Assembly (NCBI GenBank): GCA_020860745.1 | Contig: JAJBTR010000171.1 | Location: forward strand, 1-8,505 | DNA length: 8,505 nucleotides | DNA from: Lachnospiraceae bacterium | Lineage (GTDB): Bacteria > Bacillota > Clostridia > Lachnospirales > Lachnospiraceae | Direction of reading: 5' to 3' | Shown here: positions 1 to 4,939 of the stretch, in pieces | Position numbering within the stretch: position 1 is the stretch's first letter | Layout: every line of letters begins with the position of its first letter | Translations under genes and position numbers: made by a program | Notes under the pieces: generated by a model | Told to the model about the DNA's origin: nothing | The model's input: only the letters and a program-made list of their open reading frames with translations | Databases searched by the model: none

Positions 1-58
1 GGCCTGCATTTTCCATTCGAAAAACATACGGAATGATACCGTTTTACCATTTTCTTAT

Positions 59-87
59 ATGAAAAAAATTCCTAGAAGTAGTATACT
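59..87 (+). promoter_or_regulatory. Candidate sigma-A promoter for the left-end small ORFs
   Basis: A -10 hexamer TATACT (82-87) lies 17 bp downstream of ATGAAA (59-64), which matches four of six bases of the -35 consensus. The surroundings are AT-rich. A near-perfect Shine-Dalgarno AAGGAGG (111-117) and an ATG at 125 follow, so the ensemble looks like a real expression start, although what it now expresses is broken. This is inference from motif and spacing only. Confidence 0.5.
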
Positions 88-124
88 ATAAGAAAAAATC
101 TTGCGAAAATAAGGAGGAAATAAG

Positions 125-460
125 ATGAAGTGCGGGAGACGATTGAGTTCCGACTGATGTCAAAGCAAAAAGACTGGAATACGGGAAATACAGAATATGT
201 AGATGAGCAAACCTGAATGCTAAATATTAACGAATATCGCTTTTCCAATCTGATTGCAAAAGCTAAACACAGAAATCAGACATGGATTCATTTGGCACAG
301 GAGATCATGGGAGATATTTGAAAACATTAAAAAATATAAACACCCGCCAAAGCGCAAGGCCAGGGAAGGCCAGGGCTGGTGTTATTTTTATGATTCAATA
401 CAATTTGTCAGATACCTTAATAAAAAGGTCATTCATCCAGCATATGCAGATGGTATGTAG
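125..460 (+). pseudogene. Decayed small gene(s) behind a strong ribosome site; unrecognised
   Basis: I do not recognise this gene. AAGGAGG (111-117) is placed 7 nt before an ATG at 125, but that frame gives only ten residues (stop 155-157). The other frame reads openly from 124, with possible starts at GTG 130 and ATG 157 (which overlaps the previous stop), and ends at TGA 214-216. An ATG follows at once at 217 in the same frame and gives 34 residues to 321. A third frame then stays open to 460, with a plausible basic, aromatic-rich C-terminus (GQGWCYFYDSIQF, then RYLNKK). The piecewise-open frames suggest one gene broken by an early frameshift, an in-frame stop and another frameshift near 310-320. 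A 10-bp tandem duplication at 356-375 also lies inside it. Alternatives are a chain of leader peptides or chance. Its 3' end overlaps the opposite-strand fragment at 429-656. Confidence 0.35.
356..375 (+). repeat. Perfect 10-bp tandem duplication
   Basis: AAGGCCAGGG occurs twice in direct succession (356-365 and 366-375). A 10-bp gain changes the reading frame, so it may be one of the lesions in the decayed 125-460 region. It could equally be an old, neutral repeat. Confidence 0.7.
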
Positions 461-656
461 CCGCGCTGTCATGCTTGCTCTCATTATGTGACTCCCATTT
501 CTCCAAGGTAGTAAAGCCGTTTCCGCAAGAATCACACACATACATACCCTCACGTGTCTCGCCGCATTTCGTGCATTCATAATAGAAAATGTGGGCGGTG
601 GTGGTGCCAGTCTGGACAGAATCTGAACGGTAAACACTATACCAGACAGCAGACCA
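429..656 (-). pseudogene. C-terminal fragment of a zinc-finger-tailed protein
   Basis: The minus-strand frame from an upstream stop (657-659) to TGA at 429-431 encodes 75 residues with no good start codon or ribosome site, so it reads as the tail of a longer protein. It contains ECTKCGE (Cys28 and Cys31) followed by a classical C2H2 finger: Cys41-x2-Cys44-x12-His57-x4-His62, with Phe48 and Trp55 inside. The pattern CxxCGxxFxxxxxWxxH resembles zinc-binding tails that I recall at the C-termini of some Lachnospiraceae surface or lipoproteins; that link is recollection and inference. The upstream part (WYSVYRSDSVQTGTTTA) looks extracellular or linker-like. The N-terminus is lost exactly where a plus-strand remnant begins, pointing to a rearrangement junction near 631-673. 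Confidence 0.5.
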
Positions 657-672
657 TCAAATTTTTGGCGAT

Positions 673-1054
673 GTGGTCAGAGCCGTATTAAGGAAAATCA
701 TCACAAAGGAAGGAAGAGTTACGGAGGTAATCTTCCAGAACGGGGTTTCCTGCAAGTTTGCCTACCGTTATAAAGCTAAAACAAAATGTACGTTATGCGG
801 CAGCGGGGTTAGGGAAACAGTAGGATGCCGCGGGCTAAGGTTGATCGAGATTGATGGCAAAAAATATAGCCGTATCCGGATGGGAGCGGAATCAGACCCG
901 CATTATAAAAAAAGATGATGAATTCTGTGCAGACTGTGGCGTACGAAGAAATTACTGGCATCACCTGGGATGCCGGATGGAGACATGCCCGGCCTGCCAC
1001 CAACCGTTCATGTCATGCGGGCATATACAGCCGGAACAGTGGAGAATGGGATGA
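673..1054 (+). pseudogene. Zinc-ribbon hypothetical gene, frameshifted at an A7 run
   Basis: Two frames together make one protein of about 126 residues. The first runs from about GTG 673 to TGA 916-918 (ending SDPHYKKR) and contains CTLCG. The second carries a cysteine/histidine-rich C-terminus to TGA 1052-1054, with CADCG, HHLGC, ETCPAC and MSCGH. They join if one A is removed from the A7 run at 907-913, giving the continuous SDPHYKKDDEFCADCG. The spacing of CxxC, HHxGC, CPxC and SCG motifs matches small zinc-ribbon proteins that I recall from integrative elements of Clostridia; no function is known to me. No ribosome site is visible before 673, and the frame is open back to 634, so the N-terminus may also be lost. 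A terminator follows at once. The shift may be a true mutation, a sequencing error or, less likely, slippage. Confidence 0.65.
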
Positions 1055-1058
1055 GGAT

Positions 1059-1085
1059 GAGGAAGAGTAATATTCTTCCTCTTTT
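1059..1085 (+). terminator. Intrinsic terminator after the zinc-ribbon remnant
   Basis: A hairpin has left arm GAGGAAGAG (1059-1067), loop TAATA and right arm TTCTTCCTC (1073-1081). That is eight Watson-Crick pairs plus one inner G-T pair, followed by TTTT (1082-1085). It starts four bases after the zinc-ribbon stop codon and lies upstream of the miaB promoter, so it separates the two transcripts. The T-tract is short. Confidence 0.6.
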
Positions 1086-1134
1086 CCATTCCTGCTATAC
1101 TCTCTTAGAAGGAAATCCTTCCTCCAACCTGTAC

Positions 1135-1163
1135 TTGTCTGACGTTTCCAGATGTGCTATAAT
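1135..1163 (+). promoter_or_regulatory. miaB promoter (sigma-A, extended -10)
   Basis: TTGTCT (1135-1140, four of six -35 matches) is 17 bp from a consensus TATAAT (1158-1163), with an extended -10 TG at 1155-1156. Transcription would begin near 1170, about 45 nt before the miaB ATG at 1216. A second, weaker extended -10 (TGCTATACT, 1093-1101) lies upstream without a good -35. Confidence 0.8.
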
Positions 1164-1215
1164 CCAGAAATGCCGGGAAACACCCGGAAATGTGATTTAT
1201 GGAGGAACAAGCGGA

Positions 1216-2724
1216 ATGGACTGCCGGGACCAGAACCAGGTACAGGATTACTGGGACATGTATTTTAAGGATATGGATTTAGAGAATATAGATTATGATG
1301 ACATTGACATCACACTTCCCCCGCCGGAAAAGGAGCCATTCCGGCAGTATTATTTCATTGCCAGAGACCAGTATTACTTTCAGCAGATGGAAAAAAAGGC
1401 GGGGAGGAAACTTACTTTTTGCGAACATACGTTTGGCTGTCAGATGAACGAAAGAAATTCGGAGAAACTCCGTGGTATCCTGCATGCGATCGGCTATGAA
1501 GAGCAGGACTCCGAGGAGAATGCGGACTTTGTGATTTATAACACCTGTACGGTTCGTGAGAATGCCAACAACAAAGTCTACGGCAGACTGGGTTATCTGC
1601 ATGGATATAAGAAAAAGAATCCGCATATGATCATCGCTCTCTGCGGCTGCATGATGCAGGAGGAGAAGGTGGTCGCGAAGATTAAGAAGAGTTATCCCTT
1701 TGTGGATCTGATCTTCGGCACACATAATATATTTAAATTTGCGGAGCTCTTAGCGCAGGCTTATGAGCAGTCGTCCATGGTGGTGGATATCTGGGAGGAT
1801 ACAACGCAGATCGTGGAACAGCTGCCGAATGAGCGAAAATATCCGTTTAAGAGCGGTGTCAATATTATGTTCGGCTGCAATAATTTTTGCAGCTATTGTA
1901 TTGTGCCCTATGTCCGGGGGCGGGAGCGGAGCCGGAAGCCGGAGAAAATCATCAGCGAGATTAAGCGTTTTGTCGCAGACGGCGTGATTGAGGTGATGCT
2001 TCTCGGACAAAATGTGAACTCTTACGGGAAAAATCTGGAGGAACCGGTAACGTTTGCGCAGCTTTTGTCTGAGATTGATCAGATAGAGGGGCTCGAACGC
2101 ATCCGCTTCATGACCTCTCACCCGAAAGATCTTTCTGATGAGCTGATTGAGGTGATGGCAAATTCAAAAAAGATCTGCCGGCATTTACACCTGCCCTTAC
2201 AGTCCGGAAGCAGCCGCCTGTTAAAAATCATGAACCGGCGCTACACAAAGGAGCATTATCTGGAGCTGGTGGATAAGATCCGGACGGCGATGCCGGACAT
2301 TGCCCTGACCACGGATATTATCGTTGGGTTTCCGGGTGAGACCGAGGAAGATTTCGAGGAGACGATGGATGTGGTGAGACGGGTGCAGTATGACAGCGCA
2401 TTTACCTTTATTTATTCGAAGCGGACCGGGACACCGGCGGCTTCGATGGAAGATCAGGTTCCGGCCGACGTGGTGAAACGGCGGTTTGACCGGCTTTTAA
2501 AAGAGGTGCAGACGATTGCCGCGAAGAAAGCGGACGCGTTAACCGGCCAGACGATGGATGTGTTGGTGGAGAGCATTAACCATCAGGATGCGAGCCTGGT
2601 GACGGGACGCCTGGGGAATAATTCTGTTGTGCACCTGCCGGGGGATGAGAGCCTGATCGGAAAGATAGTGAAAGTAAAGCTGGAGGAGTGCAAAGGGTTT
2701 TATTATTATGGGAGACTGATATGA
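1216..2724 (+). CDS. miaB: tRNA-2-methylthio-N6-dimethylallyladenosine synthase MiaB
   Basis: MiaB is a cytosolic radical-SAM methylthiotransferase that adds a 2-methylthio group to i6A37 of tRNAs reading UNN codons. The 502-residue protein has a variable acidic N-terminal extension (about 1-65) and the UPF0004 domain, with three auxiliary-cluster cysteines: Cys75 (TFGCQMN), Cys111 (NTCTVRE) and Cys145 (CGCMMQ). The radical-SAM motif GCNNFCSYC follows (Cys221, Cys225, Cys228), then GQNVNSYG and a C-terminal TRAM domain (about 440-502). The frame is open back to 970. ATG 1216 is chosen because GGAGG (1201-1205) precedes it by 10 nt, the promoter lies at 1135-1163, and translation from 970 would cross the preceding terminator and promoter. 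No convincing terminator follows. In many Clostridia miaB is next to mutS/mutL; here it is not. Confidence 0.97.
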   Translation: MDCRDQNQVQDYWDMYFKDMDLENIDYDDIDITLPPPEKEPFRQYYFIARDQYYFQQMEKKAGRKLTFCEHTFGCQMNERNSEKLRGILHAIGYEEQDSEENADFVIYNTCTVRENANNKVYGRLGYLHGYKKKNPHMIIALCGCMMQEEKVVAKIKKSYPFVDLIFGTHNIFKFAELLAQAYEQSSMVVDIWEDTTQIVEQLPNERKYPFKSGVNIMFGCNNFCSYCIVPYVRGRERSRKPEKIISEIKRFVADGVIEVMLLGQNVNSYGKNLEEPVTFAQLLSEIDQIEGLERIRFMTSHPKDLSDELIEVMANSKKICRHLHLPLQSGSSRLLKIMNRRYTKEHYLELVDKIRTAMPDIALTTDIIVGFPGETEEDFEETMDVVRRVQYDSAFTFIYSKRTGTPAASMEDQVPADVVKRRFDRLLKEVQTIAAKKADALTGQTMDVLVESINHQDASLVTGRLGNNSVVHLPGDESLIGKIVKVKLEECKGFYYYGRLI

Positions 2725-2945
2725 GGTAGTCTTTCCATTAGAGAATGTAAACGATCCGTGTGTTATATAAGAAGTTTCTTTTTTATACGGAAAAAGAACC
2801 GGATGATATGTTCAAAGTTTTTCGGTACGATGTGTCAGGAGCATGCAATGCGAATTTAGTGAGAGCTTATGCAAAGCTATGCTGGCATTGATTGCGGTAT
2901 GTGCAATATTGATTAACAGCTATTCATGTATTACAGGGAGTATCC
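2725..2945 (+). other. Gene-free gap between miaB and the NusG-II gene
   Basis: I see no convincing gene here. The gap holds an AT-rich perfect 8-bp inverted repeat, TTCTTTTT (2776-2783) and AAAAAGAA (2791-2798) with a 7-nt loop, but no T-tract, so it is not called a terminator. It also has a possible extended -10 (TGTTATATA, 2761-2769) without a -35, and a small AGCTT/AAGCT hairpin near 2866-2880. An 80-residue frame (2843-3085) overlaps the next gene and lacks family features. The downstream promoter is unresolved. Confidence 0.5.
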
Positions 2946-3335
2946 ATGGAAAAGAAACCCGGGAAAAAGGAAATCATCTTCCTTATTGTTATATTTATCA
3001 TTATCCTGGCTGGCTGGCTGGGGTATCGTTACATGACTGCGGGAGCAGATCCCGGAAATCAGGTTCGAATCACTGTGAATGGTGAGGAATACGGTGTCTA
3101 TGATCTGGAACAGGATCAGGAGATTCCAATCGAGATTGACGGTGAAGTGGCTAACACGTTAGTGATAAAAGATGGTGAGGCCGATATGATAGAGGCCGAT
3201 TGTCCGGATCAGATTTGTGTAAACACGGCGGCGATTTCTGTGAAAAATGAGACGATTGTCTGCCTGCCGAATAAGGTTGTGGTGGAGGTCATTGAATCGG
3301 AGGCAGAGTCGGAGTTGGATGTGATTGCACAATGA
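2946..3335 (+). CDS. Membrane-anchored NusG domain II-containing protein
   Basis: This is a 129-residue protein with a basic N-terminus (MEKKPGKKE), one transmembrane segment (about 10-28, IIFLIVIFIIILAGWLGY) and a small extracytoplasmic domain. The domain matches the NusG domain II family of Firmicutes: VRITVNGEEYGVYDL, DQEIPIE, NTLVIKDGEADM, then CPDQICV (Cys86, Cys91) and ETIVCLPNKVVVEV (Cys106). The biochemical role is not established; the conserved cysteines could be redox-active or bind a ligand, and it is not the transcription factor NusG. The start ATG has GGGAG (2936-2940) 5 nt upstream. The C-terminus (ELDVIAQ) has the usual family ending, so the gene appears complete. Its stop overlaps the next start as ATGA (3332-3335), implying translational coupling. 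I recall relatives lying beside Gx-transporter or FMN-transferase genes, which are absent here. Confidence 0.85.
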   Translation: MEKKPGKKEIIFLIVIFIIILAGWLGYRYMTAGADPGNQVRITVNGEEYGVYDLEQDQEIPIEIDGEVANTLVIKDGEADMIEADCPDQICVNTAAISVKNETIVCLPNKVVVEVIESEAESELDVIAQ

Positions 3336-3625
3336 GGCATTTGGATTCTCTTGCTGTATTAAAATTTGAGAAAATGTCAGATGAGTGGCTGGATTTTATA
3401 GCAATGTGCAGGAGTGGAAAAACGCACGGTTATGATATTGTAGAAGGACCTATGGCGAATGATACGATCTGGAATTATGTCAATGATTTTATTGCGGGTA
3501 ATATCAGCCGAAAGCAATTCTGGGCATTGGCGGAATTTCGCTATCCGACTCATCAGATCAGTTTTCACACATTATCGGCATTGAATTGTCTGGAATTTAA
3601 GGGAAGTGAGGTTATTTATGACTGA
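3332..3625 (+). CDS. DUF3990-type protein lacking its N-terminal half
   Basis: The 97 residues match the C-terminal part of the DUF3990 family: a DEWLDFIAMCRSGKTH stretch (17-32), YDIVEGPMANDTIW (34-47), an AG-x-ISR-x-QFWAL segment (55-66) and the closing QISFHT (75-80). Full members, as I recall, are about 160 residues and begin with a YHGS motif and an FGxGFYxT motif. Both are absent, so this is probably a remnant. I recall the family as having an ADP-ribosyltransferase-like fold; if so, the missing half carries the NAD-binding histidine, and only the last conserved strand motif remains. It is still translatable: its ATG overlaps the NusG-II stop (ATGA) and it overlaps the next gene by 8 nt. 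An alternative is a short stand-alone domain. No frameshifted upstream half exists, since the NusG-II gene occupies that place. Confidence 0.7.
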   Translation: MRHLDSLAVLKFEKMSDEWLDFIAMCRSGKTHGYDIVEGPMANDTIWNYVNDFIAGNISRKQFWALAEFRYPTHQISFHTLSALNCLEFKGSEVIYD

Positions 3626-4061
3626 CGCACAGAAAAATGATTTTTTTTATGTTTGCTCCCTTATCGAGTATGTGTCACGGCTAACGAAAAACCGGCGTGG
3701 GGATGTGGTAAAAGCGCTTGGAAAAGAGGGAGTGCTTAAGCAATTAAAAGATGCATCTGTCAATCATTGCCTGACTTTTGAGCAGGTAGGAGATGAAGTG
3801 ATAGAAAGGTATGGGATTCATCAGGGAGATTTTGACACGATCACAAATTGCAAATATTCTGTTCCGGGTTATATGGATATAGGAAAACTGTATACAATTA
3901 TGATTGAAGACCTTGCCGAGCCGGGACAGGAGGTGGATGAGATGATAAATATTTTCACATCATTTATCAGTGATGAAATCTCAACTTTTAAGACGGGCGT
4001 CTATTATGAGAATCCCAGTTACCTGGAGTGCTCATATAGAGAGGGACATCTGTTGGATTAG
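3618..4061 (+). CDS. Conserved hypothetical, DUF3990-associated partner (possible antitoxin)
   Basis: This soluble 147-residue protein has no signal or membrane segment. It belongs to a family I recall as frequently sitting beside DUF3990 genes in Clostridia. Recognisable stretches are FFYVCSLIEYVSRLTKNRRG (9-28), VNHCLTFEQV (48-57), FDTITNCKY (72-80) and, near the end, ISDEISTFKTGVYYENPSYL (117-136). The first half (an N-terminal helix, then a growth-phase-like VVKALGKEGVLKQL) faintly resembles DUF3791 proteins. A GTG at 3606 also opens the frame, but ATG 3618 is preferred because GAGG (3608-3611) lies 6 nt before it and the family begins this way. It overlaps the previous gene by 8 nt. The pairing suggests an antidote or regulator of the DUF3990 enzyme; the function is inferred only from context. 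The length looks complete, unlike its neighbour. Confidence 0.75.
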   Translation: MTDAQKNDFFYVCSLIEYVSRLTKNRRGDVVKALGKEGVLKQLKDASVNHCLTFEQVGDEVIERYGIHQGDFDTITNCKYSVPGYMDIGKLYTIMIEDLAEPGQEVDEMINIFTSFISDEISTFKTGVYYENPSYLECSYREGHLLD

Positions 4062-4092
4062 AGTTGTGAATACGGTTGAATCTCTCTGTCTA

Positions 4093-4101
4093 TGTTATAT
4101 T
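4093..4101 (+). promoter_or_regulatory. Candidate extended -10 promoter for ruvA
   Basis: TG-T-TATATT (4093-4101) is an extended -10 motif. The nearest -35-like hexamer, TTGAAT (4076-4081), is only 14 bp away, so it would depend mainly on the extended -10. The predicted leader (about 4107-4168) contains a tandem GGACTTT pair (4129-4142) and two copies of GTCAGGA. The second copy supplies the AGGA (4159-4162) ribosome site of ruvA. Confidence 0.4.
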
Positions 4102-4168
4102 GGTCCTTTGAGTTAGAGTCAGGAGCCAGGACTTTGGACTTTGGGTCTGGAAAGTGTCAGGATAAATT

Positions 4169-4777
4169 ATGTATGCATATATAAAAGGAACCCTGGAGGA
4201 AGTCCGGGAAGAATTTATTGTAGTAGAAAATAACGGGATCGGATACCAGATTTCTGTTCCGATGCGTATTCTGGAGGAATTGCCGGGAAGAGGTGCGGAG
4301 GTCAAAATTTACACTTATCTGTATGTGAGAGAGGATATTTTTTCTCTCTTCGGATTTTCCACACAGGATGAGCTGGCCATGTTCCGGCTTCTGCTGGGGG
4401 TCTCCGGCATCGGGCCGAAGGGGGCATTGGCTATTTTGTCGGCGCTCTCTGTAAATGAGATCCGATTTGCCGTGGTGAGTGAGGATATCAAGACTATTTC
4501 AAAAGCGCCCGGCGTCGGAAAAAAGAGTGCGCAGAGGCTGATTATTGAATTGAAAGATAAGATTCATCTGGAGGATGTGTATGAGACGGAGGAGAATGTC
4601 GTCGATGTTATTACGGAAACGACGCAGATTGTACGAAAGGAAGCGATGGAGGCGCTGGTTGCGCTTGGTTACAGCGGGGCGGAAGCAGCGGGGGTGCTTT
4701 CCGACATTGAAATTTCGGATGATTCGGATGTGGAAACGGTGCTTAAGACGGCGTTGAAAAATATGTCACGCTTGTGA
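4169..4777 (+). CDS. ruvA: Holliday junction branch migration protein RuvA
   Basis: RuvA binds four-way DNA junctions as a tetramer and loads RuvB rings on opposite arms during recombinational repair. At 202 residues it has standard length. Domain I (1-63) is the OB-fold, with MYAYIKG at the start and REDIFSLFGF at its end. Domain II has two helix-hairpin-helix motifs, LLGVSGIGPKGAL (75-87) and APGVGKKSAQRL (113-124), that contact the DNA backbone. An acidic linker (about 135-150) leads to domain III (152-202; EAMEALVALGYS), which binds RuvB. The ATG has AGGA (4159-4162) 6 nt upstream. ruvB follows after an unusually structured 162-bp gap rather than overlapping, so the two may be tuned separately. 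No LexA-type box was recognised upstream. Confidence 0.98.
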   Translation: MYAYIKGTLEEVREEFIVVENNGIGYQISVPMRILEELPGRGAEVKIYTYLYVREDIFSLFGFSTQDELAMFRLLLGVSGIGPKGALAILSALSVNEIRFAVVSEDIKTISKAPGVGKKSAQRLIIELKDKIHLEDVYETEENVVDVITETTQIVRKEAMEALVALGYSGAEAAGVLSDIEISDDSDVETVLKTALKNMSRL

Positions 4778-4791
4778 TTTAGGATTGTGGG

Positions 4792-4824
4792 ATAAGTGAG
4801 ATATAAGTGAGATATAAGTGAGAT
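4792..4824 (+). repeat. Three perfect 11-bp tandem repeats in the ruvA-ruvB gap
   Basis: ATAAGTGAGAT is repeated three times without change (4792-4802, 4803-4813, 4814-4824). The period is close to one helical turn, which would place any bound protein on one DNA face. No frame crosses the repeats as a gene. They could be a simple slippage product or protein-binding iterons. Confidence 0.9.
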
Positions 4825-4825
4825 A

Positions 4826-4842
4826 GGAAATCTCTGATTTCC
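4826..4842 (+). other. Perfect 7-bp hairpin following the tandem repeats
   Basis: GGAAATC (4826-4832), loop TCT and GATTTCC (4836-4842) form a perfect stem-loop one base after the third 11-bp repeat. The next bases are GTGATCGAAC, with no T-tract, so it is not an intrinsic terminator. It may be an RNA-processing or stability element between ruvA and ruvB, or chance. Confidence 0.55.
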
Positions 4843-4864
4843 GTGATCGAACTTATACACAGCA

Positions 4865-4924
4865 GCACGTAGTGCGGAGCAATCCGTGGCGTCATAAAAC
4901 TGCCACCAGGGGACAACGGATGCG
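4865..4924 (+). other. Structured segment upstream of ruvB, possible dispersed repeat
   Basis: Two nested or adjacent foldbacks occupy the ruvB leader: GCAC-GTA-GTGC (4865-4875), and a larger one with inner stem GTGGC (4886-4890) / GCCAC (4902-4906) inside outer arms ATCC (4882-4885) / GGAT (4918-4921). It ends just before the ribosome site AGGGAG (4927-4932). Composition (GC-rich, many CA/TG steps) differs from the AT-rich repeats before it. I have an impression, not verified, that similar segments recur in Lachnospiraceae genomes. Confidence 0.35.
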
Positions 4925-4939
4925 ATAGGGAGCAAATTC

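Noticed and set aside
907..914. A7-G as a programmed -1 frameshift site
   Set aside because: The needed shift is +1 (or -2), not -1, and no stimulator was seen. Mutation or sequencing error is simpler.
1279..2121. Minus-strand open frames opposite miaB
   Set aside because: They are antisense to conserved MiaB domains, with no family features or start signals.
2776..2798. Inverted repeat TTCTTTTT/AAAAAGAA as a miaB terminator
   Set aside because: The stem has one G-C pair and no T-run follows on either strand; too weak to call.
2843..3085. 80-residue plus-strand frame before and across the NusG-II start
   Set aside because: It overlaps the NusG-II gene in another frame, its second half is just a shifted reading of that gene, and it has no good ribosome site. 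The hydrophobic start is probably chance.
4792..4824. CRISPR-like array
   Set aside because: The repeats are 11 bp, directly adjacent and without spacers.
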